Assembly: GCA_046757585.1 (NCBI GenBank)
Contig: JBHHYR010000015.1
Span: 1-35,065, forward strand
Origin: JBHHYR01 sp046757585
Lineage (GTDB): Bacteria; Desulfobacterota; Binatia; HRBIN30
Length of the DNA stretch: 35,065 bases
Direction: 5' to 3'
Shown: piece after piece, positions 7,963 through 15,826 of the stretch
Numbering within the stretch: the first letter of the stretch is position 1
Layout of the letters: each line of letters opens with the position of its first letter
Notes under the pieces: model-generated
Seen by the model: only the letters and a program-made list of their open reading frames with translations
Databases searched by the model: none
Told to the model about the DNA's origin: nothing
Program-made: the position numbers and the translations under genes

Positions 7963-10512
7963 TCAGCAGAGCTCTACCGATCGCAGTGCTCGCGCGGGCA
8001 CCGAGAAACGCACCATCGCGCCGCGACGCTCGACGGTGTCTTGACTTGGCGATTCGTCCAGCCGAACGGCACGCGCCGTGCGAAACGGAATTGCCATCCG
8101 CAGCTCCGCCACCATCCCTGTGTCGGTAGGATTGAGAACGCGAACGATCGTTCCATCACCGCGCTGCGCGGGCTTCAGGGCACTGAGCACCAGCGCTCGC
8201 GGCTCCAGCGTCAACCCGGCGTCGCCGGCTGCGCGCAGCGGAGCGTCGCCTGCCAGAACGGCGGCCAGTCCTAGCTCGGCGTCTCGGACGGCGCGGACAT
8301 CTTCGCCGGGCAGCAGCCAGAGACACGCTTCGAGCAGGCCTGGGCACTGCGCCCCGGGCACGGGAATCGTGGGGCCGGCGGGCTCCGGGCGAGTCGACAG
8401 GCTCAGGCGTGCCAACCATCCGACCGAACGGAGCAACGTAACCGCGATCGCACCGTCCGTCAGGAGTTCGCCTTCGGCAAGACCCGGCGCCGCAACGCAG
8501 AGGCCCCCGGCAGCAATCCACCCCTGATGCGGAAACGTCGGCACGGGCGGCTGCCGCCAGCCCGCGCCGTCGGGGGTTCCCGGCCTACGCTCGGCCACGT
8601 CGAATGTCGACGCGGCGCGTGCTGACCGCGCGCCCGTGGGGAAGAGAAGGCGCAGGCGGTGATCGCGGGCTGTGTTGTGGACGCGGATGACGAGGTCGAC
8701 TCGCCGGATGCCGGGAACGAGGCGTACGTCGGTCTCGAGCGCGAGGGTGGTCGTCTCGCTCGACCGCCGCTTGCCGTCCTCGCTCAGCCCCATCGGCAGG
8801 CGCAGCGCTCGCGTGATCCGGAGGGCTTTCAAGCCACTCGCGTGCTCTCGGCGCTCCACCGTTACACGCTCCAGCACGATGCATCCCCCTTCGTCCACCG
8901 GCTCGAAGTCGTAGGTGTCGCCCGCATCGCCGCGGTCCTCGATGCCGCACAGTCCGTCCCACCGGTTGCCACCGAAGCGCACCGTGAGCGTCCCGGCGCC
9001 GGCAACCGCAACCGAGACATCGCCGGCGGAGATCTCCCGCCCGTCGTCCACGACATCGGCCTGCGGCGAGGCGGGTCGCAGAGACACCTTCTTCCAGCCG
9101 AAGGCCGGGACGTCGCTTGCCACGAACTCGACGTCGATCGCAGGCGCGTTCTCAAACATCCGGTAGCGCCCCTTCTCGGCGCTTGGCACGACGCGCGCTG
9201 GTTCCCCGCCGACAGTGAAGCCGGGATCACCGAAGGTCCGCACCAACAGCGGGTGGAGCGCGACATGCGCCAGGTTCAGGAGATCGAAGCGCAGCGCAGG
9301 CTCCGGATCGATGCGGAAGCGGACGACGTCGGTGCGCGGGTGCGGGGACGGATTCCACACGGCGATGTCGACCTCGTCGCTCCACGCACCCTGCCGGATC
9401 AGCGGCATCCCTGACAGCCGCTCGAGCGCGCGGCGGGTGGTCTCGCGCGCCAACTGCTCGACGCCGGCGTAGCGTGCCATCATCTGCTCGTGCACAGCGT
9501 CACGGGAGCAACCGCAGAGCGAGTCGTGCGCCTGGTTCTTCAGCAGCTCGCGCCAGGCGGCGCGCAGTGCCGGCCGCTCGTCGTCGAGGCCTAACGCATC
9601 ACCCAGGGCAGCAAACGGCTCCGCCCACGCCTCCAGTGCAGTCTGGCAGGTGCGATTGCGAAGCTTCAGATACGTACGCGTCGACCACACCCCGGGGAGC
9701 AGGTTCGCCGCTTTCGCCCCGACCAACTCTCCCCGATAACGCGGGAGATCGCGCCGGATGTTCCGTACGAAATCCTCAAAGACGCCGCGCACGACGTCGA
9801 AATCGGTTCGTGCCGCAAGCACCTCCGCGGCGGCGCGCGTGTGCGGATACGGCGGGTGGTGGTCGACGCCATTCATGAGCAGGACCGTGTTGGAAGTCGC
9901 ACGCTCGGCGAGCTTTCGCGCCACGCGCTCCAGCCGCACACCCGCATCCTGCGGATCGTCCGACAGAAACGCAGCGTTGAAATAGCCCAGGCCCAGGTGG
10001 CAGGCGAGGATCGGCTCTCCATCCGGCCCCGCCCAAAGGTACTCGGCCGGAAGTTCCTGGATCTCGTTCCCGCTGCCGCGCCAGTACACAAACGCGTCCA
10101 GTCCGAAGCCGCGGAAGAGCTGGGGAAACTGCGCGGGGTGTCCGAACGAGTCCGGCGTGTAGGCCGTCGTGGACGCCGGGCCGAACGGTTCAGCGACGCG
10201 ACGGCCTTCGAGCAAGTTACGGATGTGCGCCTCACCCGACGGCAGCAGCGAGTCCGGCTGTACGTACCAGGGGCCGACCGAGAGCTGACCTCTCGCCACC
10301 AGCTCGGTCAGAGCCTCCCGCCTCTGCGGGCGGATCTCGAGGTAATCCTCGATGACGATGGACTGTCCGTCGAGGACGAAGCGATAGCCGGGATCCTCGC
10401 GGCAGAGCTCGATCACGCGGTCGACGACGTCAACGAGCCGGGCGCGAAACTCCTGGAAGGTCCGGTACCACTCGCGGTCCCAATGAGTGTGGGTAACGAG
10501 GATGCACTTCAC
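7963..10512 (-). CDS. Glycoside hydrolase family 38 alpha-mannosidase
   Basis: An 849-residue GH38 enzyme. The opening HTHWDREW supplies zinc ligands His10 and Asp12. The nucleophile Asp121 sits in YTPDSFGHPAQ, and NQAHDSLCGCSRD supplies the later conserved His. The catalytic alpha/beta barrel fills roughly residues 1-260, followed by the three-helix bundle and the long beta-sandwich C-terminal part. There is no signal peptide, so it should act in the cytosol on mannose-containing oligosaccharides or glycerate-type mannosides. The start is GTG at 10512, supported by AAAGGAG about 8 nt upstream. It is divergent from the GH5-like gene across a 247-nt gap, which suggests shared control of a glycan-use function. 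Confidence 0.92.
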   Translation of the reverse strand: MKCILVTHTHWDREWYRTFQEFRARLVDVVDRVIELCREDPGYRFVLDGQSIVIEDYLEIRPQRREALTELVARGQLSVGPWYVQPDSLLPSGEAHIRNLLEGRRVAEPFGPASTTAYTPDSFGHPAQFPQLFRGFGLDAFVYWRGSGNEIQELPAEYLWAGPDGEPILACHLGLGYFNAAFLSDDPQDAGVRLERVARKLAERATSNTVLLMNGVDHHPPYPHTRAAAEVLAARTDFDVVRGVFEDFVRNIRRDLPRYRGELVGAKAANLLPGVWSTRTYLKLRNRTCQTALEAWAEPFAALGDALGLDDERPALRAAWRELLKNQAHDSLCGCSRDAVHEQMMARYAGVEQLARETTRRALERLSGMPLIRQGAWSDEVDIAVWNPSPHPRTDVVRFRIDPEPALRFDLLNLAHVALHPLLVRTFGDPGFTVGGEPARVVPSAEKGRYRMFENAPAIDVEFVASDVPAFGWKKVSLRPASPQADVVDDGREISAGDVSVAVAGAGTLTVRFGGNRWDGLCGIEDRGDAGDTYDFEPVDEGGCIVLERVTVERREHASGLKALRITRALRLPMGLSEDGKRRSSETTTLALETDVRLVPGIRRVDLVIRVHNTARDHRLRLLFPTGARSARAASTFDVAERRPGTPDGAGWRQPPVPTFPHQGWIAAGGLCVAAPGLAEGELLTDGAIAVTLLRSVGWLARLSLSTRPEPAGPTIPVPGAQCPGLLEACLWLLPGEDVRAVRDAELGLAAVLAGDAPLRAAGDAGLTLEPRALVLSALKPAQRGDGTIVRVLNPTDTGMVAELRMAIPFRTARAVRLDESPSQDTVERRGAMVRFSVPARALRSVELC

Positions 10513-10759
10513 GATTTGTTCGCTCCTTTGCTTCGCTAGAAGACGCGGTGGCTACTCACAGCTATCGTATTCCGTTTCGCGCACGTCGTCCTCACCTGCT
10601 ACAAGTTCGAGAGAGAATGAGCGACGCGTGTCCAGGGTTCAGGTCCATCGGGTCCTTCCGGCATCTTCCTGCGCGGCAGCCAGACCACGCGCGCCGCCTC
10701 CGTACGGCCGGACGGCGGAAAAGCCGAGTGACGTTGTAAGCGACACGGAGAACAGGTGC

Positions 10760-11845
10760 ATGACAGCTCAGGAAACGCGGCGCCCGAGCCGCGACCGGTG
10801 GACGGTGCAGCAAGCGCAGGCATGGTGGGAGCGGCAGCCTTGGTTTGTCGGCTGCAACTTCATCCCCAGCAGTGCGGTCAACCAGCTCGAGATGTGGCAA
10901 GCTGAGACCTGCGACCCGGCAACCGTCGAACGTGAACTCGCCTGGGCGGCGGATTTAGGCTTCGACATCGTACGCGTCTATCTCCACGATCTCGTCTGGG
11001 CGGAAGATCGCGACGGATTTCTAGAGCGGATCGATGCGTTCCTCGGGTCCGCGCACGGCAACCGGATCAAGGTGGCTCTCGTTATCTTCGACGATGTCTG
11101 GAACCCAGAGCCGAAGACAGGCCCGCAGCCGGCGCCATATCCCGGCCGTCATAACTCAAGATGGGTACAGAGCCCCGGCCTGGCTGCGTTGGCTGCCTAC
11201 CCCACGGACCGGTCGCTGCGGAAGCGACTCGAGCACTACGTGAAGGGCATCGTGGGAGCCTTCGCTGGCGACAACAGGATCGCCTTTTGGGATCTGTACA
11301 ATGAACCTGGCGGGTATCCGTCACCGCTGGCCGAGCCTGTTGGCGCTGCCTGCTTACCGCTATTGCGTGACGTCTTCGACTGGGCACGCGCTGCGGTACC
11401 TACCCAGCCTCTGACCTCGGGGCTGTGGTGGAGCCCGGTCCACCCCGTACCCGACGCCATCCAGGCGACGCAGTTGGAGCAGTCGGACGTCGTGTCTTTC
11501 CATCACTACGGTATCTCCGAAGAGCTGGAGAAACTGAGTGGCCGCTTGGGCGCTGTGACCGAGCGACCTTTGATATGCACCGAGTACCTGGCTCGGGATC
11601 TGCAGAGCCGCTTCGAGACGCACCTCCCGATCTTCCGGGAGCGCCGGATCGGGGCCATTAGCTGGGGCCTCGTCAGCGGCAAGACGCAAACCATTTACCC
11701 GTGGTGGAGTTGGTTCGACAAGGAGCCGAAGCCGGAGCCACAGGTCTGGTTCCATGACGTTCTGCGTCCCGACGGCACACCGTTCGACCAAGCTGAAGCG
11801 GACTTCCTGCGGACTCTCCTCCGCGGGCCCAGAAAGCTGAGCTGA
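10760..11845 (+). CDS. GH5-like glycoside hydrolase (clan GH-A)
   Basis: A 361-residue TIM-barrel glycosidase without a signal peptide. The acid/base Glu182 lies in FWDLYNEPGG and the nucleophile Glu275 in ICTEYLAR, the paired strand-4 and strand-7 positions of clan GH-A. HHYG at 248-251 and WGLVSGKTQT at 302-311 are the usual substrate-pocket segments. The start ATG at 10760 follows AACAGGTGC, a weak Shine-Dalgarno; longer readings upstream would run through sequence with no coding character. It is transcribed divergently from the GH38 gene. Mannan- or glucan-type substrates are plausible but not decided. Confidence 0.85.
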   Translation: MTAQETRRPSRDRWTVQQAQAWWERQPWFVGCNFIPSSAVNQLEMWQAETCDPATVERELAWAADLGFDIVRVYLHDLVWAEDRDGFLERIDAFLGSAHGNRIKVALVIFDDVWNPEPKTGPQPAPYPGRHNSRWVQSPGLAALAAYPTDRSLRKRLEHYVKGIVGAFAGDNRIAFWDLYNEPGGYPSPLAEPVGAACLPLLRDVFDWARAAVPTQPLTSGLWWSPVHPVPDAIQATQLEQSDVVSFHHYGISEELEKLSGRLGAVTERPLICTEYLARDLQSRFETHLPIFRERRIGAISWGLVSGKTQTIYPWWSWFDKEPKPEPQVWFHDVLRPDGTPFDQAEADFLRTLLRGPRKLS

Positions 11846-11874
11846 AGCGCCTGTTCGTCAGCGAGTGGCATTTC

Positions 11875-11904
11875 GGGGACAGCCAGCACTCGCTGGCTGT
11901 CCCC
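11875..11904. terminator. Strong 12-bp hairpin between convergent genes
   Basis: The arms GGGGACAGCCAG (11875-11886) and CTGGCTGTCCCC (11893-11904) pair perfectly with a six-base loop. It lies 29 nt after the GH5 stop and 65 nt after (on the other strand) the histidine kinase stop, where a bidirectional terminator would be expected. There is no T-tract on either side, so it may be a Rho-assisted stop, an mRNA-stabilising hairpin, or a copy of a dispersed palindrome. Confidence 0.55.
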
Positions 11905-11969
11905 CAGAAGGTCGACGATGGAACTTCGATGAGTTAGAATGTCAAGTGCGTCTCCCAATCTCCCATAAG

Positions 11970-13226
11970 CTATGGCGACGCGATGATACTGTCTCTCGGA
12001 CCGTACAGACACGCTTCCGAGGGTTGTCTCCCGAGGGTGAAGTAGAAGGTCGCCCCCTGCCCCACCGCACCCTCGGCCCATGTCCGGCCGGCGTGTCTGT
12101 GAACGATTTCCCGCACCGTTGCCAAACCAATGCCAGCCCCTTCGAACTCCTTCCGGCTGTGCAAGCGCCCGAACGGCTCAAACAATCTGCTGGCGAACGC
12201 CATGTCGAACCCGGCACCGTTGTCTCGCACGAAGTAGACTCGTCTGCCGTTGCGCCACGTGGCACCGAACTCGATGCGGGCGACGGCTCTCTTGCTCGTG
12301 AATTTCCAAGCATTGCTTAGGAGATTGTCGAGCGCGTCGCGCAGCAGCGTCGCATCCCCCCAGGCCTGAACGGCGGGATCGATCAGAACTTCCACCCGAC
12401 GCTCCGGCGCAGCAGCTTGCAGCTCTTCGACGATCTCAGCCGACAACGCGCTGAGATCGGTGAGCCCGTATGCGAGATCATGTTGTGTCACCAACGAGAA
12501 GTCGAGCAATTTGTCGATCAGAGACTTCATACGCCCGACGCCCGCCCTGATGCGATCCAGGTAATGTTCGCTCTCCGAGTCGAGATGCCCGGAACAACTC
12601 TCCGCGAGCGATTCCGCGAAGCTGCTGATCGCCCGCAATGGTGCATGGAGGTCATGGGCGATCGAGTAGCTGAACCGGCGCAACGCTCCCTCCGCTCGCT
12701 TGCGGTCCGTAATGTCCACCTGTGCAACGAGCGCACGCACCTGCCGTCCCGCCAGCGGCGCAACGTGGAGCCGGAACCACTGCCCGGTCGACGGGATATC
12801 AGAACGGTACTCGACCGCCTCGGGCGCCGCCTCCCCGGCCAGCCCAGTGCGAATCACGCTTAGTACATCGGCGGCGCCACCGCCGGACTGTCGAGCACTT
12901 GCTTCGACTGCGTGCAGATAGTTCGTGCCGACTTTGGTGCCAACCACTCCCGAAGCGCTGGTGCGGCCTGCGTGGCGCTTCCAGGCCGTGTTGGCGGCAA
13001 CGATTGTTCCGTCTGAGCCCAGTATCGCGACCAGACCTGGGAGCGCATCGAGCATCATACTGAGCGAGAGCTGCTCATCGAGGCACTCTGCCTTCGGCTG
13101 CTTGCGTCCAGAGGCATCGAGTCTGCTGGGCTCGACTGGAGTGATCGGGCCGTCCACCGCTGCGGGCGGGAAGTGCGTACTGTCAGATTCTGCCTTGGGC
13201 AGCTTGTGCTTTTCACCACTCACCAT
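11970..13226 (-). CDS. Soluble PAS-domain sensor histidine kinase
   Basis: A 418-residue cytosolic kinase with no transmembrane helix. A PAS domain spans about 52-175 (DALPGLVAILGSDGTIVAAN), followed by the dimerisation helix with the phosphoacceptor His191 in SIAHDLHAPLRAI. The ATPase domain carries an N-box (NLLSNAWKFT), a G1 box (DNGAGFD), an F-box (FEPFGRLH) and a G2 box (GAGIGLA). The arrangement resembles phytochrome-type kinases that pair with single-domain response regulators such as the one at 18858. The ATG at 13226 has GAGGGG about 8 nt upstream. The N-terminal 50 residues are polar and probably unstructured. Confidence 0.9.
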   Translation of the reverse strand: MVSGEKHKLPKAESDSTHFPPAAVDGPITPVEPSRLDASGRKQPKAECLDEQLSLSMMLDALPGLVAILGSDGTIVAANTAWKRHAGRTSASGVVGTKVGTNYLHAVEASARQSGGGAADVLSVIRTGLAGEAAPEAVEYRSDIPSTGQWFRLHVAPLAGRQVRALVAQVDITDRKRAEGALRRFSYSIAHDLHAPLRAISSFAESLAESCSGHLDSESEHYLDRIRAGVGRMKSLIDKLLDFSLVTQHDLAYGLTDLSALSAEIVEELQAAAPERRVEVLIDPAVQAWGDATLLRDALDNLLSNAWKFTSKRAVARIEFGATWRNGRRVYFVRDNGAGFDMAFASRLFEPFGRLHSRKEFEGAGIGLATVREIVHRHAGRTWAEGAVGQGATFYFTLGRQPSEACLYGPRDSIIASP

Positions 13227-13345
13227 GACGGTTCCCCTCGGTTGTTAGCAGTTCAGCTTCATTACATACGATACAGGTGACCTAATATCATAGTAGATCG
13301 TGGATGGAAATCCACACATGCTAAGATCTCACTGCTCAGTGAGCA
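13227..13345 (-). promoter_or_regulatory. AT-rich upstream region of the histidine kinase with palindromes
   Basis: This is an AT-rich stretch inside GC-rich surroundings. Read on the minus strand it contains TATGAT (about 13289-13294), a plausible -10 element, but no good -35 box at 17-18 nt. Two palindromes flank it: CTCACTG/CAGTGAG at 13328-13343 and GTGGAT/ATCCAC at about 13299-13314. They could be operator or terminator arms. A promoter for the kinase gene is inferred from composition and position only. Confidence 0.35.
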
Positions 13346-13477
13346 AACGCTCTATGTAGTCACCACGATCCAATCATGTCAGCCAGGGAGACGGACCGAG
13401 CCCGTAGGGCAACCGGAGTTTTCCCGGCCGCCGCAACGTCCGCAGCTTGCCCGGGGTCCTGGGCACTGCCGTTGCGA

Positions 13478-13717
13478 TCACAGTCTCCCCGGGGAGACTC
13501 TCCAGCTGGCGACCGGAAGTTGACACGCCGCCAGGCACGCCCGGCCAGAGCTGCGCTGGGGCGGGCGTCGTGCCATGTCGATCCCCATACCACCCAGCCA
13601 CACGGTGTTGTCGTTGAGTACCATCGCTTCGTAGTGGAAACTGGCCAACCGATCGAGATCCGTCCTGCACCCTACGTGTTCCACAGCGTCCAAGCGCCTG
13701 CCCTGCTTCTCGCTCAT
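13478..13717 (-). CDS. Small hypothetical protein
   Basis: An open frame of 79 residues, MSEKQGRRLDAVEHVG and onward, with no family that I recognise. The ATG at 13717 is preceded by AGGAGGG at a spacing of about 10 nt, a better Shine-Dalgarno than most neighbours have; an in-frame ATG at 13726 sits too close to it. The middle (YEAMVLNDNTVWLGGMGIDM) looks like folded protein, whereas the Arg/Ser-rich end does not, so a frameshift near the C-terminus is possible. It lies between two histidine kinase genes in the same orientation. Confidence 0.35.
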   Translation of the reverse strand: MSEKQGRRLDAVEHVGCRTDLDRLASFHYEAMVLNDNTVWLGGMGIDMARRPPQRSSGRACLAACQLPVASWRVSPGRL

Positions 13718-13837
13718 CTTGTCCATCCCTCCTGTTTGACTGAAGGGGCGGACATTCTCACTAACCAGTTATGCGGATAGAATCAGTGAACTACGAGAGG
13801 TGGGCCGCTGTTGCCAAATGGTGGTTGTTGCCCAGCC

Positions 13838-15176
13838 TCACGGGTAAGCGGGCTGTTGCGGATGTGCTCCACTTTTCCCCGAAATGAGAGCCGAGGTGCG
13901 TGCCGCCAGACCGGCGGCAACTGTCCCCTCTTTGGGCACGGCCTTTCGCACGGTGCCCCCTTCGCTGGAAGGGCCCAGGCCCGGGAGGCGAACGGTCACG
14001 GTCGTTCCTTCGCCGAGGGTGCTGGACACATCCACCGTGCCGCGGTGTGCCTCGACAATGGCGCGGACGATGAACAAGCCCAGGCCGGTGCCTTCAGTTC
14101 GAGTACTGCCCGTCTGACGCTGAAATTTGTCGAACAACTTTGGGAGGTCCTCGCGACGGATGCCTGACCCATTATCGTGGACGGTGATGACAGCATAGTC
14201 ATCCAGGCGGGTTACAGTCACGCGAACGGTTCCCCCTGGTTCTGTGTACTTGACCGCGTTGTCGACCAGGTTGGTAATCACGCGCTCGATCTGCCTGACG
14301 TCGAGGTCGAGCAGCGGCACGCCCGCTTGGGCGGAAAATCTCAGGGCCAAGTTCTTGGGGTACTGGCACTCTCCGCAAGGGAGACAGCCTCGCCGACGAT
14401 GCGAGCCAGGTCGGTCTGTGTCCGCTGGAGCCCGAGGCGGCCCGTTCCGATGCGGCCAGCATCTAGGACATTCAGGGCGAGTGCTATGACGCGTCGAGCG
14501 TTCGCGTGGATGCGCTGCACGAGGTCGGTTTCGCCTTCCGACCGCGATGAGTCAGCGCCGAGTAGCAATTCCGAGAGAAGCTGAATCATATGAAGCGGCT
14601 GCTTGAGATCATGCGCGATGGACGAGAAGAACTCGGTTTTCAAGAGTTCGTGTTCTCGAGCCTGTTCGATGCGGTGCGTGTTTTCGATCAAGTGGCCGAA
14701 GAAGAGCGCTACCACCAGCAAGAAAGGGAAGCGCAGCAGGTAGCCCTGAGCCAGTAGCTGTCCGACGCCCAAGAACCACCACACGATCCCCAGGTAAACT
14801 CCGCTGATCAAGAGGGCGGCCCCCACCAAGAGCCGTAGGCACTCGGTGAGGGCTCCCATAAGGAGGATGAGGAAGCACAGGAGGAAGAACTCAGAGGAAG
14901 CATTGTTAGACCCTATGGAACGACCGACACTGCGAGTGTATCAAACACGATGACTCCCGTGTCCAAGAAACGCTGGGCCACGGCGGTGCCGATCAGTGCC
15001 CCAAGGATAAGGTTCGAGGCGAGGTATACGATGACGAAGAGAGCCGCACTACCAGGGACTTCAGTCAGGGGGCGACTAAACAGTACGAGGTACGAGGTCG
15101 AAATCACGAGCACCCAACGCAGAAGAAGAAGCGTTTGCGACTTGCCCTGCACGGGCTGGTCTCGGGAAGGTACCAT
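13838..15176 (-). pseudogene. Membrane sensor histidine kinase, broken by two frameshifts
   Basis: Three consecutive minus-strand frames together make one kinase. From 15176 to about 14925 comes the N-terminal membrane part (LLLLRWVLVIS; LFVIVYLASNLILGALIG). From about 14930 to 14360 come further membrane helices (EFFLLCFLILLMGAL; LLVGAALLISGVYLGIVWW) and the dimerisation helix with the phosphoacceptor His in SIAHDLKQPLHMI. From about 14355 to 13838 comes the ATPase domain with N-box NLVDNAVKYTEPGG, G1 DNGSGIR and G2 GTGLGLFIV. Frame changes near 14900-14930 and near 14355 interrupt an otherwise conserved protein. Either it is a recent pseudogene or the assembly carries indel errors; the domains themselves look undecayed. 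Confidence 0.8.
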
Positions 15177-15820
15177 GCTACAGACTTGCCAGTTTCACAT
15201 CGCCGGCTCTACGGACACCGCCTCGGATCCCATCGTGCACCTGTGTCAAGGCGAAGCACGCGCCGTGCCACGCGACACTTCACTGTCGACCACCCGCATC
15301 GGTGGCGCGTCCTTCCGCATCAACGAACCCCCGCCTTTGAACGCTTGGCGAAACGTCGAGGGCCACGGACGGGGTAAGCGGGAAAGGGTGCGGACGGCGT
15401 ATCGTTCTCCCCGACCCAGAAGCAGCGGGCGCCGCGTACCGTGGGACAGCTCGACTCAGCGATTGGCGGCGCGGTAGGGGGTAGTCGCGGAGTTGCCGAA
15501 CTGGATGAAAGCGTCGAGAGCATAACACTAGCGCTGTCACACTTCCCCTCCGACATCCCTCGGCGGGGTCTTTGCCAGTTGGTTTGTCAAGACTCGTCGG
15601 GCCGTAGCGTGGGGCATCGTCCGGGAAATGCGATCCGCGCGCCGCTGGAGAATGCCGGGCTACCACGGGTGACACTCCAAGATCATTTGCGCGGATTTCG
15701 TCAACGCGCCGGGCATTCCGACACTCCTGGAACGACTGTGCATCACCCCGCTGCTCACCAACCACCAGCTTGGCCCGCTATTCGCGTAGCGCCCAGTTCC
15801 GAGTGGTGAGAAAGGAGAAG
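15177..15820. other. Intergenic, no supported gene
   Basis: These 644 nt separate the broken kinase from the divergent secreted-protein gene. Several open frames cross the region on both strands, but none has a family motif, a good ribosome binding site or convincing composition. It probably holds the two divergent promoters; no consensus -35/-10 pair could be singled out. Confidence 0.4.
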
Positions 15821-15826
15821 ATGCAA

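Noticed and set aside
15175..15477. Plus-strand frame starting MLQTCQFHIAGSTDT, abutting the broken kinase start
   Set aside because: The start lies on the kinase ATG itself (CATG), the tail is Arg-rich and no family was recognised.
15441..15809. Possible recombinase or transposase remnant before the secreted-protein gene
   Set aside because: No catalytic motif could be found in any frame.
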